DNA of 64,000 bases from Zarea fungicola. Taxonomy: Eukaryota > Ascomycota > Sordariomycetes > Hypocreales > Cordycipitaceae. The translations under genes were made by a program, and so were the position numbers. Position 1 is the first letter of the stretch. Every line of letters begins with the position of its first letter. The stretch covers positions 115,257 to 179,256 of the forward strand of contig FWCC01000112.1 in assembly GCA_900169235.1 (NCBI GenBank). The letters run 5' to 3'. The notes under the pieces were generated by a model. The model searched no databases. It worked only from the letters and a program-made list of their open reading frames with translations, and had not been told where the DNA came from. Of the stretch, positions 10,964 through 22,461 are shown piece after piece.

Positions 10964-12882
10964 CTCAACAGGAGCGGGTCATAAAGGACTGGCGATGAAA
11001 ATGATTACAAATAGGAGTCTCTAATATGATGACGTTCATTCTTCAACACAATACCAAGTTGAATGTGGACGTGATAGGCGCGGAGTATTTGTGGTCGATT
11101 CTTGCTAGCCCGGAGTCGGTGCATCTTTTTGCACCAATCAAGGACAATGGCGGGTTCGTTGACTAACCTAAGGGGGAAATTAAATAAGTTTCTATTTTAA
11201 ATTATGTGAGCTTACCTGCCCATTTCTTGTCATGTTGATATACCGCTTCAAGTGAGCTTCCAGTATCTTGTAACGAGTGACCGGTTGGTACTCGCACTAC
11301 AGTTATAAGAAGCATTTATCCTTACATTGATGTTCACATTAGTATTGATGCCCAATCTTCGCTAGATTTGGTTTAATGAACTGAGGATTGTTACAATCGT
11401 CTGAGCGAGGCGAGGCAGCGCCGGCGGCCTATTTGGGTAAAGGCCATGAAGTCCGCTGCTAGGCACAGCAGGTACTTTAGCGTGGTTGACCAAGCTGCTA
11501 AACCTGTCACTTAGAATAGAAGACTGAGTGAGCTGGAGTTTATAATTAGTATAAACACTGACCAGCTACCTGGATACACTACGGCTCGTGCAAAGAAGGC
11601 CAGCCAAGTACTCCTGCTAGAGATTCGGGAATAATGAGGTCACCTGCATATATCACTGTAGATCTTGATTTAAAAAAATTAGCGGGACTTATTATCTAGG
11701 CCCAAGTCTAATAAGCATCCTGGCGCAAATCAAATAAATCCCCTGCGGCCAAAAGTAGAAAGTATTTATGACAAATGCCGGTGGGACACTTAATTGGGCT
11801 GGAATATGCTTACTGGTTACATGTAACCCGTAAGAACATGGCAGAAGCGGAGGAACGGATGAACCTCATAACGTTGGCCACCCCCAAGTTAGTTTTTATT
11901 GGCCTTATAGAACCCAATTACACCGAATAAGCCTTTTACAATACAACTTCAGACATTCTTGGTGGAATAAGCCAATATAAGGTGGCAAAGCGCGGGAGAA
12001 TTCCTTGATAGACCCTTACTGGCCAATCAAAAAGGAAACTATTTTCTCCGGTTGCAGGGAGTCGGTCCGAGCTCTGACGGGACCAAGTTCTGCAAGACCG
12101 AAATGGCCAAGGTTTACTGTTTAAGCCCACAGAGGGAATGCTGTCCGTTGGAAAAATATGCATATGAATGGTACGGGGATAGAAGAGTGCTTAATGCTAG
12201 TTTGCCTGTAAAGTCTGGAAGGCAGACTGGCATGAATTTGTTTAGTTTATATTACATTGGTACGCCAATTCTCGGCGACGAGACTTAAAGTAGTCTGCTG
12301 GTCGCACAATTTTCGATATATCAAGTCACTTATTAGTAGTCTCGCAATAGAGTCACCATCCCAGCCGGTGACATGCCCATGACATGACCATTCTAGTCCA
12401 CACAGCATAGCCAATACGGTTTGGGGGTGTGGCTGTTAGAATGCGCAGAACAGATTTACGCTTGCACGTGCTGAGAGGCGGTGCTCTTAACGGAAAAAGC
12501 CTTGTAAGCTTGACTGTATTTAAACCCAGCCACAGAGGAGGGAGGAATTTCTCCTCTATATACGCAAACCAAACAAAAAAAACGAACAGGAATTCTGTAT
12601 CCAACCACTGTCATGACCTGACCTTTCTCGTATCCAGAGCAGGCTGCTGTCGCTCAGGGCCTTGACTGATAGAATCTTGTATCCGACGTCAGGCTTCCAT
12701 AGATACGTTACTGAGCAAACCAGTCAACAGCCACAGCATTGGAACAACTCCGGGATACAGTGTGTGCGTCATATCCACCCAGTACTCGCACAGTACTGTC
12801 ATCTGACAGATAAAACGAGGCTCGCTGTTTTAATACCTCAAAGATATAACAAACCATTGTCAGTCAACAGAAAACACTCGAA
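10964..12882. other. Intergenic region, about 1.9 kb, no supported gene
   Basis: Short open frames (for example 11936-12163 minus and 12429-12665 plus) overlap one another on opposite strands and show no recognisable family or splice signals. The right end is the promoter and leader of the M3 peptidase gene. Confidence 0.5.
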
Positions 12883-15270
12883 ATGACTCATGCTGAGTCG
12901 AAAACCGCAACATCATGCCCGCAGCCTCTGCCTCGCATATACTCCGAAGATGAGATTGTACTGGTCATTGAAAGGATCATTGCCCAGTTAAATACGACAC
13001 GAGATTTTATTTTGGAGAATGTAACAAAGGACAATGCTTCTTTTGAAACAGTTATGCGTCCTCTGGTGGATGTAGAGCAAGAAACCAGTGGCGATATTGG
13101 GGTCATTTGGATGCTTCAGTACGGCGCACCTGACAAGGGAACACAAGATGCCTTTGCTAAGGCGCGCCAGCTGCTCTCGTCTGCGGAAGCATCGTGGAAT
13201 TCGAGCGAAGAAATGTACACACTTCTTCGAGCCGCGCGCGACAATGATACAGACTTGGATGCGGCATCCAAGCTGCTTTTAGACAAGGTGCTGTTAGAGT
13301 ACAAGCTGACCGCGTGTGGGGTTATCAGCAAGGAAGACAAGGAAGCATTTGCGAAAGATACCATGGAACTGCAAGAGCTCCTCGCCAAGGCGCTCAGGAA
13401 TATAGCAGAAGAGAGTGGGGGAATTTGGCTCGCCGCTGAGGACCTACAAGACCTGCCCGCCGAGGAGCTTAATCGGATCAGGAAGCACAAGCAGCCCGAT
13501 TTGACGCCACCGCAGGAGGGCATGACGTTTGTCCCATTTTCCAATGGCGGGACAACGGCAATCTTGACATTTTCTTGCAATCCAGATGTGCGCAAAAAAA
13601 TGTACCTTGCGGACCAGAAGAAGCTGCAGAGGAACATCCCGCTGCTGCAGGACATTGTCAAAGGGCGCCTGGACTTGGCGCAGCGACTCGGTTATAGGAC
13701 GCATGCAGAGCGTCGAATGGAAGAGCGACTATTAAAAGGGCCTGCTCAGGTAAAGGAGCTCTTGGATACCTTGGCCGGTGGCCTGGCGGGCAGAGGACGG
13801 CGTGAACTCGACATGCTTCAAAAGATACGGCTCCAAGACCTGCAGAAACTGGGGCGCGGTGGAGATTCTGCATTGCAGGCCAGCTTTCCGCCTTGGGATC
13901 TCCAGTACTACCAGCGCCTTGTCAGTAGCAGTCGCAAGGTGGACGAGTCCGCCGTGTCAGAGTATTTCCCCTTGGAGTATGCGATTCCGGCGATGCTGCG
14001 GATTTTCGAGGACGCGTTGGGTCTGCGCTTTGATAGCATACCCACGTCTGAGCTACTGGATGCAAAAATATGGCACAGCACGGTGACAGTGTTTGCTGTC
14101 TGGGATACTCGGCAAGGCGAGCAGACTTTTGTGGGATATCTCTATTTTGATCTACTCTGGCGAGAGAACAAGTTTCGGGGAGCGCATAACGTGACGATGG
14201 AATCTGTAAGCGCAGCTGGTTACTCGAGTGTCTTCCTGGAAAGTAGATGCTGACTTTGGTGGATAGGGATTTGAAAAGTCGAATGGCGGTAGAAAATACC
14301 CGTCAACTATTGTTATGAGTGCTTTCCCAACCGTTGGAGACGAGGACTGCGTTCTATTGAAGCATCATCAACTCATAACCATCTTTCACGGTAGGGTTAT
14401 ACACATTTACTTATGTTATCCTTCGCAGAGCTAATCGATCTGTACGTCTAGAGCTCGGTCATGCCATGCATAGCTTGGTGTCCCGGACCAAGTATTCAAA
14501 GTTCCACGGGACCAGTCTCCCACCCGACTTTGTAGAAATGCCAAGCATGATGTTAGAGAATTGGTGCTGGATACCCGAATTCCTCATCTCAATGAGCACG
14601 CACTATAGCCATCTGCGACCAGAATACCTCGAACAGTGGCAGCGAGAGCACCCTGGTGAGGAACAGCCACCCAAGCAACTCCCCGACGAGATTGCGCATG
14701 CGCTGGTAAAGTACCGATATTCAGGGCGTGGGCTGTATTACTTGTCCCATCTGTATGCTTCTATTTTCCGTTGATAAGAACATGCTGTCATTAACATTTC
14801 CACACATAGGGGCGTGTCCCTGTTCGATCTTGCGATACACAGCGTCCATACCGCAGAGGAAGCCGAGACCCTGGATGTCCAGAAGCTTTGGTACGATATC
14901 CATGAGAGAATCGAAGGATTTGACTTTTCAGAAGTTAGAGACATTGGCTCCGATCTCGTTTCATTCCACCATTTACTTGGAGGCTACGACATGGCATATT
15001 ACTCCTACCTCTGGTATGTCGTTTGACATTGCAAGCCACTAGATGCTAACAAAACGGATCTAAATTAGCTGTTCATCGTTTGCGCAAGATTTATTCCAGA
15101 GCCTTTTTGCGGCGGACCCTGCAAACACTGACGCTTGGAGGCACTATCGCCAGACAGTCCTTGAGCCAGGGGCAGAGCACCCAGACTTGTCAAAGCTGCT
15201 GGAGGAAGCACTGGGTCATCTGCCGAATGCAACGGCTCTGATTAGCGTGCTGGAGAATGCCGATCTGTAA
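12883..15270 (+). CDS. M3-family zinc oligopeptidase (thimet oligopeptidase/saccharolysin-like), 5 exons
   Basis: Exons 12883-14205, 14267-14390, 14452-14752, 14810-15013 and 15069-15270 give 717 residues, close to the usual 680-720 for cytosolic M3 oligopeptidases. The zinc site is complete: HELGH at residues 482-486, assembled across the second intron, and E511 in DFVEMPS exactly 25 residues after the second histidine, as in thimet oligopeptidase. The nearby LENW is the usual family signature. The family cleaves short peptides in the cytosol or mitochondria; no targeting peptide is visible here, so cytosolic action is inferred. The third intron follows SHL and the fourth leaves a slightly unusual LCCSS where relatives have LW, so that acceptor is the least certain border. 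Confidence 0.9.
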
Positions 15271-15463
15271 CCAAACCGCAAAGGGCATCACCGGGATAGA
15301 CCTGAGCACCAGAGAAGCGAAGCCTTTGGCATCGTCATGCTGTGACAAAGCGGGTTACATACCAAACTACGTGCTACTACTATGGGACAATAGCAGGGGA
15401 AAAAATGTGGTGCGATGAAATGTGCGTTACATAGGATCATTCTACTAGAAAACATGTAGAGAA

Positions 15464-15994
15464 TTACGATCGCAACACCGCCAAGTCACTGCGTTCCTGA
15501 AGCTCCCGTAGCATATCAGCGACATCCGTGTCCCCAGATTCAACCGCCTTTTTAAACGCAGGCATCTGTTCCCTGAACCACTCTGCTTCTTTTCCGGCAT
15601 CGGGTACCGGGATACCGTTTTCACGAACGGTAATGAGGGGTATAAAGAAAATGCCGTGGAGCTTTTTGCCGGCGGTGGCGGCACCATCGGCGTCGTTTGA
15701 TTTCACAGTCGCATACCAAGCCTCCTCGATGCTTGCCGCCAGCGCGTCAAAGTCGGCCTTGGTTCGCTGCGGCGACGTCCGGACATGGCCGGAGATGCGG
15801 TTCGTATTCGAGGCGCGCTGTTTCCCCGCGATGAAAAAGGTGCCGCCATTGGGGTTTTCTTGTTTAAAGATTACATTGACAAAGAGGGAGGGGGTTGTAA
15901 AGGCCGTGGCGTGGAGGCGGGTGATTTCGCCGGCGAGATGCTGTCGCTGCTCGGCCGTGAGTGGGTATGAGTGGGTGACTTCGTACAGAGGCAT
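15464..15994 (-). CDS. Tautomerase-superfamily protein (cis-CaaD-like)
   Basis: Intronless, 176 residues. It starts MPLYEVTHSYPLT: the proline directly after the initiator methionine is the catalytic N-terminal base of tautomerase-superfamily enzymes, exposed after methionine removal. The beta-alpha-beta start and a total length near 150-180 fit the fused-subunit, cis-3-chloroacrylic acid dehalogenase/4-oxalocrotonate tautomerase-like fungal group. Substrate cannot be told from sequence. No signal peptide or peroxisomal tail is present. The gene diverges from the enoyl-CoA hydratase gene, sharing an 835 bp upstream region, so coordinated control is possible but unproven. Confidence 0.8.
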   Translation of the reverse strand: MPLYEVTHSYPLTAEQRQHLAGEITRLHATAFTTPSLFVNVIFKQENPNGGTFFIAGKQRASNTNRISGHVRTSPQRTKADFDALAASIEEAWYATVKSNDADGAATAGKKLHGIFFIPLITVRENGIPVPDAGKEAEWFREQMPAFKKAVESGDTDVADMLRELQERSDLAVLRS

Positions 15995-16829
15995 CTTTAC
16001 AATAAATTATTATGTTTTTATGTGTTATTATTTTGATTAAACGGAAGTGAAATATTACATAAGGAAGAACAAGAATGTCCGGCTCGCACGGCTACTTTTA
16101 TGGCGTATCGGACAGAGAGGGGCAAGATGGCGCTACAATAGGCCGTGTCTCGCCCAAGCCAGCCACAGCTGCCGGCAATAGATGAGGTAATCTTGCTGAC
16201 TACATGCATGGGCCGAAGAGAGTATCTCTGAAATGGAACGGAGAGTTGGATGTATCGATCTGCAGATCAGTAAACCTTCATGCCAAGCAGCCCTGCGGGT
16301 TTCTGCCACTGGGCGAGACGGCGTGTAAACCAACGAGCTGAAATCCAACCATCTAGTAAGCATCCAGGCATTTGAGCAGAATAGCTTTAATCAACTCCTA
16401 GTTTGGCTTTCATGGCATGACGGCGACTGCTACGCAGTTGCACAGAAGTCGAGAAAAGTAAAGGTTTCAGTCAGCAACTTGCATGTCACGTCATAAAAGG
16501 CCAATCACAGCACGTACAAAAAAGGACCATCATGAATAGCTCAAGTAGTATCCTGCGTCCAACCCCCCGGCACCGTATTAGTGATCCAAACTAGCCTGCC
16601 CTACAAAACTAATCAAGTCTTGATTTCTGATCTCCCGCATCCGAAATCCCCACCCCCCCGGACACCCGATCACCGTCCGGAAGGATTAGATTATACACTC
16701 CGGAGGTGGGGTTTATTCGGATGCTGCGGTATATATAGGGAACAATTCAGTAATCTCACCCATGCAGTTATCATCCCAGACAGATACAGCGTAAATAGTA
16801 TATAGCAAAAAGGGAGAAATAGCCGTACA
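15995..16829. promoter_or_regulatory. Divergent upstream region of tautomerase and enoyl-CoA hydratase genes
   Basis: No gene is supported here. The hydratase side has a clear TATATATA at about 16731-16738, roughly 95 bp before its ATG. A C-rich block (CCCACCCCCCCGG, about 16649-16661) and a TCCGGA...TTCGGA pair between about 16698 and 16722 look like candidate activator sites, for instance CGG-type Zn2Cys6 half sites, but that is inference. Confidence 0.4.
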
Positions 16830-17909
16830 ATGGCGGCAGCTACAATCTCAGTACCGGACTCCTACGTCACCCCTCTCGACAGCGAGCTTCGTGTGTCCAA
16901 CTACCCAGAGTCTGCCCCAGGCGTGACACCCATCCTCGTCGCGATGCTCAATCGCCCCAGCAAGCTGAACGCCATCACGATGCGCATGATTAATGATATA
17001 ATTGCGCTGCTCGAGGCTGTCAATGTGGATGACCGCGTCAAGGCCGTCATCCTGACCGGCGCGGGCAAGGCGTTTAGCGCGGGCATCGACCTGAGCATGG
17101 ACACGAGCACGCTCAAGGATGAGCCTATCGGCGAGATGCGCGATCCTGGCGGCACGCTGGCGCTGGCCATGTTCAACTGCACCAAGCCCGTCATTGTCGC
17201 GTACAATGGATTGTCGGTGGGCATTGGCATGACGTCGACCCTCGCTGCCGCAATTAGGCAAGTTTATTCACTTTTTTTTTCTAATTAATTTCTAGGGAGA
17301 AAATAAATTCTAATCTCAGGGCTTTATAGAATTGCGCCTCGTGGTGCTGAATTCGGTTTCCCATTCGCACGCATCGGCCTCACCATGGAGTCGTGCAGCT
17401 CCTTTTTCCTCCCGCGCATGGTGGGCTACAGCAATGCGACGTACCTGCTGATGACTGGAAAGCGGTACCCGGCCGAGACGCCCGTCTTGAACGGCATCTT
17501 TGCCGAGCTGGTCGACTCGCCAAAGGAGGTGCTGCCCCGGGCCATTGCGGTGGCCGAGGATATCGTCGCCAACGTGAGCCCGATGGCGGCCTATCTCAAC
17601 CGCCAGCTCATATGGCGCAATGCTGATTCTCCAGAAGGCGCGACTTTGGTGGACAGCCCGCTTCTGTATGACATGTTTGCTGGAGAGTACGTTTTACACA
17701 CTTCTTTTCTTCCATCTTGCCATGGCAGCTGCTAACATCTTGCTAGTGACCATGTGGAGTTTAAGAATTCCTTCTTTAACAAACGCAAGCCAGCCTTCAA
17801 GGCGACACTGGCCAAGAATGCGCCAAGGACGTATCCGTGGTGGAGGGAGCTCTCATTGAAGCTGCAGCCCAAGGCCAAGAGGGAGGAGAAAGAGGCCAGC
17901 AAGCTCTGA
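16830..17909 (+). CDS. Peroxisomal enoyl-CoA hydratase/isomerase (PTS1, one GC-AG intron)
   Basis: Three exons (16830-17257, 17330-17686, 17747-17909) give 315 residues of the crotonase superfamily. The crotonase core is plain: LNRPSKLNAIT, then a GAGKAFSAGIDL oxyanion-hole segment, and RIAPRGAEFGFPFARIGLT on the second side. The protein ends in SKL, a canonical peroxisomal targeting signal type 1, so it should act in peroxisomal fatty-acid or branched-chain beta-oxidation (location inferred from the signal). The first intron begins with GC rather than GT (AG|GCAAGT), which is the only way to join AI-R to IAPRG in frame. The residue after the GID motif is leucine; a catalytic glutamate pair typical of ECH1 is not obvious, so hydratase versus isomerase activity is open. 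Confidence 0.88.
17258..17329 (+). other. Non-canonical GC-AG intron
   Basis: The donor is AG|GCAAGT and the acceptor TTATAG|AATTG. GC donors with an otherwise strong consensus are a known minor class in fungi. Reading frame and family alignment (AIR-IAPRG) both require this border. Confidence 0.75.
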
Positions 17910-19000
17910 GTACCTTGTAATTATATACAAATGAAGAATACTTTCAAATTCACTTAAGCAAGAATAAGGCCAATTTTTTATTGATGGCAAATTTACCGGC
18001 CTCGGGTTCTTCGGCATTACTCCACCGGAGGCGGCACTTGCCGAGGACAAATAACCGACCAGATGGCCAAAAAGCATGAGAATAATAGTATTCAATTATA
18101 TGAGATATTATACTTCTTTTTTTAATTAGAAAAAAACTACAGTCATCACTCATGTTAATCGTAAGAATGGCCGACCATCACATGTGCGGTGTATGGCACA
18201 TGCGACTCTGTACAGAAATCGGAGCCTGTGGAGATGAGGCTCTAGCTGGAAAGCACATGCATCTGGAGCATGTCATGTTATTTCGATAATGCCAGGTAGA
18301 TCTAGCTGTAAACTAGTACCGCCACAAAATCCTGCTTCTGAACTTGTTTAATGCTTCACAGGCTATCAATGATATAGGTGAGTGGTCCAAGGCCCTAGCG
18401 TTCCCTCGGCTGGCCTCTCACAAGCTGCTCAAATCGGTCGAAGGGAAGCTGAAATCGCAAAAGTGTCCTACGTAGTGTGACGTTGCGTTGCCTTTACACG
18501 GTACATCTCTCCTATCGAGCCGTCAGCTCGCAGCTACACGTCGAGCAAGCCAAATCAAGTAAAGGAAGGATTGCTGTTCATGAGCGCAAAAAAGAAGCTG
18601 TAGCATGTACAGGGCAATGACGTGTGCCACGCTTTTCCCTCGGCTTATACACAAGCCTATCTCGAATCTTCCCCACAGAGCCTGCATGAAACCGTAGCTA
18701 GATCCATAACTAACGCTCCCCTTCCCTCGGTGCGAGAAATAAACCTTGTTTAGTAAAATGTAATTGGATGGATTCTTGTCCCAGCCAACAAGCCGAAACC
18801 AATTGCAGCTTTCCATTAATTGACGCAAAACGTAACAAACGTATTAGTAGCTTGTGATTCCCGACAGTAGCTAGATTTCTAGTTTGGACACCAACAGCAG
18901 AACGACCACTGAAAAACGTACAAAACTGATTAACAGCAACCATTTTTGACATCAATTGAAACATCAATTCGTTGACAAAGACACCAATTTGAAAGCAGCA
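17910..19000. other. Intergenic region, no supported gene
   Basis: Contains the 3' end of the hydratase gene and the upstream region of the SET gene. The minus-strand frame 18710-19273 overlaps the first SET exon antisense and is a shadow. Nothing else was recognised. Confidence 0.5.
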
Positions 19001-20110
19001 ATGGCCCCTCTTACTCCTCACTGGCAGCAGCCCTCGCACCCCGACGTCCAGGAAGTCGTCATCATCAACGAGGCTGAATTCACCACAAAGAGCCTCTCCC
19101 GCGTCGCGCTCGCCCCGTTTGCGCTGTTTGCCCGGCTCGACTTCCCGCCGTGCACCGAGGCACCTGCGCCGACGTATGCGACGGTGCAGATGGGGAGGAA
19201 CAGGCATCTCAACCTCAACAGCGATCTGCTGTACATAAACCACTCTTGCGAACCGTCTCTTGTTAGTGACCACTGTCCAATTTAACGGTTCATTCTCCGG
19301 TTTTGATTTTCTGCTTGGGCATTGGTGCGGCGCGGAACTCCCCGCATGACCAACAAGTGCTGGAGTCCGTGATATTTGTCAACTGCCCTGTGTTTTGTCG
19401 CTGCGAAAAGGAAGAGGAGAAAATAAATGGAAAGGGATTTTTTTAAAGAAAAAGGAAAAAAAAAAAGATAAACTGACTCAACTTGAATCATAGATCTTCG
19501 ACACGGGCAACAAAATCATCATTGCCGGACCCAAGGGTCTTCAGCCTGGTGATGAACTCACTGTGCGTATCCCTGCATCCAGTCTACACCTTTTTTTTTT
19601 TTTTTTGGCTTCTATCCTTGTCTTTAAAAACTGGCAATATTCTAACCTCTTAAAATATAGTTCTTCTACCCATCCACAGAATGGGAAATGGCACAGCCCT
19701 TTTCCTGCCTCTGCGGCACGCCCACCTGTCGCGGCCTCATTGACGGCGCCAAGAACATGACGGCCGCGCAGCTCTCCGGCCTCTGGCTCGCCAAGCACAT
19801 TCGCGAGCTCCGCGCCGAGCAGCAGCAGCAGCAGTCCGCGGCCATCAGCACGGTGTCGTCCGACCCTACGACTGCGGCGCTGCAAAACGCCGTCGAGCAG
19901 GCCGAAAGGGTCGTCGACGCCGCGCGCTGCGCCCTCTTGTCGTACATTAACAGCACCAGCGGGGGCCATGAGCAGGGAACGCCGACGGCAGGTCAGAGTA
20001 ATGGCGTTAATGGTCACGACGTCAAGGGGAGCAATGGGCTGGGCCGTCGCGGTCCGACGTCGCGTGAGCTGAGTGGGGAGATGGGCGGCGACACTGCGAT
20101 TCGCGTGTAA
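19001..20110 (+). CDS. Small SET-domain protein with post-SET cysteines, 3 exons
   Basis: Exons 19001-19261, 19494-19562 and 19661-20110 give 259 residues. The region holds the C-terminal half of a SET domain: INHSCEPSL at about 79-87 (the NHSCxPN-type cofactor pocket motif), then GPKGLQPGDELTFFYPSTEW with the conserved tyrosine, and a post-SET-like CxC...C cluster (SCLCGTPTC, 125-133). SET proteins methylate lysines using S-adenosylmethionine; the target here is unknown. The N-terminal SET half is short and divergent, so activity is not certain. A polyglutamine stretch (about residues 163-167) follows. The first intron is long for this window (232 nt). An in-frame ATG at about 18956 would add 15 residues; I chose 19001. 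Confidence 0.75.
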
Positions 20111-20586
20111 TGGGGGAAGAGAATAGGACCGGATGGCGGTGATGATTGAGGGAGGGGGATTATTTTTTAACGAGGGTTTCGCGGATTGTGGACAGGATGG
20201 CCTTGCGTCATTCAACCGATGTGCCTCTTGTCCAAGGGAAAAAACAAAAAAACAAAAAAAGAATCGATAGACATTACTTTCTGGGGCACGAAGCTGAGAA
20301 TTCAACATCTCTGCCATTTAATACACTGCATTATTACTAGCCAAACGAGCGTCGTAAGCTGTGATGGACCAACGCTAATATATTTGTTCATGAACAAATG
20401 GAAAAGCGCTATATACTGGGAAGGATATTCAAAATGTACAAAGAAGGAGTGGGAAAGTAAGAGAAGAAAAGAAGGAGAAGAGAAAAAGAAAGATGCACGC
20501 TTCGTTGATATACATTGCAACCATGCCACACGGAAAAATAAACACACGCGCTCCAAAACATATACCCCAAAATATATACCCCCAAA
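20111..20586. other. Convergent intergenic region
   Basis: 3' ends of the SET gene (plus) and the type II membrane protein gene (minus). It is purine-rich on the plus strand around 20450-20490 (GAGAAGAAAAGAAGGAGAAG). No gene is supported. Confidence 0.5.
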
Positions 20587-22461
20587 TCAATCTCTCGCCT
20601 TGGCCTTTTGATCATCCTCCTTGCGGTGATTGCCCGTAATATCCATCCCCGGCATCCATCCATCATCGCTCATGACCCGCTGCCCCTTTGTGTACTTGGC
20701 CTGCTCGTCCTCCCAGTGCTTCCGCTCCATCGTGCGCCGATCATGCGCCGCCCGCACAAACCGCCATGCCTCCGTGTCCGCCATGTTCCACGCCTCAATC
20801 GACGCCCGGCGCCTCGTCTCCGCCGTCGCGCGGGGCAGCGCAATGGTCCGCCTGGCCCGCTGCAGCATGGCCTCCTCCTTGTCCATCTCCTCGTCCACCG
20901 CCGGTCCGCGCACGAGATCCGACCGGTCCGGGTCGTGGATGTGGTCCGACGGCACGGGGCTCTGCGACTTGCCGTCGTCAATAATGGTCTTGGGGATGGC
21001 AAAGCCAAAGTGCCAGTCGAGCTGCCGCGGAAAGGGATCCTCGGCGGTGATCCAGAGGCTGCGGGTGTCGGTCGTGTCGCCGCCCGCCACCACCTTTTTA
21101 AGCTGCAGGAGCCGGGCGTAGCGGGAGACGGCGCCGCCGGGGAGGGCCTGCGAGAGGGTGTTGAGCCAGGGGTCGCGTTCGGATTCCTCGCGGATCCATG
21201 TCGCGTTGAAGCCGTCCTGCATGTTGGCGAGGACGGCGCGCGTCCAGGGATGGGGCACGACGCCAATGGTGAAGACGTTGGTCTGGTTCATAAACGACTT
21301 GGGTGTTCGGACCACGGGTGGTGTAGTAGCGCCACAGGGGCCGCATTTGGCAATGTTTGGAGGACACGAGCCCGCCAGAGGTGTCGGCGGGCAGGATATC
21401 AAGGCCTTGGCCAAGTCTGTCGCATTGCGCAGCATGGCCCTTGTGTGGTCTTGCGATGGGGTGACGAGGTCAATGCCGAGAAAATACGAGTTTTGCCAGG
21501 ATGCTTGCAGGTGGGCATTGATGAGCTGATTGCGCAGACGGCCGAATTTGGGTTTATTTTTATCCAGGAGAAGCTTTGGATACTTTTTCGCTATGGTGGT
21601 GGCGTTGTAAAAGGCGAGGACGGGCGGTGTGTCGTCTTCACCAATCATGTCAGGATTGACAAGACCCAACAGCGTCGTCGCAGACGCTGTATCAGCATTG
21701 ATCGAGTCTACTGCCTTGCGCAATGCAGCATGAACATCCTGATTGTTACCCCAGAACAAGCCGCTGGCCAGCCCACCAGCTCTCGCCAGCACCGGGTACT
21801 GGCCATGTCGAAGAGCGGGCAAGAAGGTGTAGTCGGTCCCCATGGGAAAGAGGGTATAGTGAGCAAGCAGCCCCCCTTCCATGGTGTCCCATGCAAGCCA
21901 ACGCAGAAGATCACTCTTTAGTGCCGAGTTAATCGTCAACGTTTGTAGCTTTGGGTATAGCGGGTTGCTCTTTGCCTCGTCTGGCCCGAGAATCACAGGC
22001 TTAAAGCCACGCGCCCACCAAGCGCGACGCCACATGAGTAGCAACTCAGTCTCTGTATCGTTTTCGCCGACGGAAGCCTTGTCGAGTGGATCAAAGTAGC
22101 AATATACCGGTTGTCGGAGTGGTAAGCTGGGAAGAAGTGTCCTGTCGTCGTCTAGAGTGATGTCTTTGGAGAAGGGCTCAGACAGGCCGTCTGGATCCAT
22201 GACCCAGGTGGAATTTCCATATGCATCGTCATTCTGGCGTGGCGGAGGGCGCAAGGGTCGAGTTGTCGGCCGTGCGCCTTTGAAGGAGGATTGCGACGCT
22301 GGCGATGGACGGAGCGGCGGTTTTCGAGCGGATGTAGCTGTCGATGCGGAGAGACTGGGGGACAAGGGAACGCCGGCGGTGAGGGTGCTGATGAGGTAGA
22401 GCGCAAAGATGGAGACGCCAATGAGAATGGCGGTCAGTCGCCGTGATGTTAATCGAGGCAT
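20587..22461 (-). CDS. Type II membrane protein, distantly GT32-like, function unknown
   Basis: Intronless, 624 residues. A short basic N terminus (MPRLTSRR) is followed by one membrane segment at about 9-29, then a Pro/Ser-rich stem (about 30-80) and a large C-terminal domain: the layout of a Golgi type II enzyme. Within the domain, KSDLLRWLAWDTMEGGLLAH (182-201) resembles the R/K-xDLLRY...GG segment of GT32 mannosyl/galactosyltransferases, but the DxD that should follow is replaced by HYTLFP. So a glycosyltransferase origin is an inference, and catalysis is doubtful. The C-terminal 120 residues are very charged. The frame stays open 102 codons upstream, but the chosen methionine gives the best membrane anchor. 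Confidence 0.65.
   Translation of the reverse strand: MPRLTSRRLTAILIGVSIFALYLISTLTAGVPLSPSLSASTATSARKPPLRPSPASQSSFKGARPTTRPLRPPPRQNDDAYGNSTWVMDPDGLSEPFSKDITLDDDRTLLPSLPLRQPVYCYFDPLDKASVGENDTETELLLMWRRAWWARGFKPVILGPDEAKSNPLYPKLQTLTINSALKSDLLRWLAWDTMEGGLLAHYTLFPMGTDYTFLPALRHGQYPVLARAGGLASGLFWGNNQDVHAALRKAVDSINADTASATTLLGLVNPDMIGEDDTPPVLAFYNATTIAKKYPKLLLDKNKPKFGRLRNQLINAHLQASWQNSYFLGIDLVTPSQDHTRAMLRNATDLAKALISCPPTPLAGSCPPNIAKCGPCGATTPPVVRTPKSFMNQTNVFTIGVVPHPWTRAVLANMQDGFNATWIREESERDPWLNTLSQALPGGAVSRYARLLQLKKVVAGGDTTDTRSLWITAEDPFPRQLDWHFGFAIPKTIIDDGKSQSPVPSDHIHDPDRSDLVRGPAVDEEMDKEEAMLQRARRTIALPRATAETRRRASIEAWNMADTEAWRFVRAAHDRRTMERKHWEDEQAKYTKGQRVMSDDGWMPGMDITGNHRKEDDQKAKARD

Noticed and set aside
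20608..21921. 437-codon plus-strand frame opposite the type II membrane protein
   Set aside because: GC-rich antisense of a real gene; composition (many R, G, H, V) is typical of a shadow frame.
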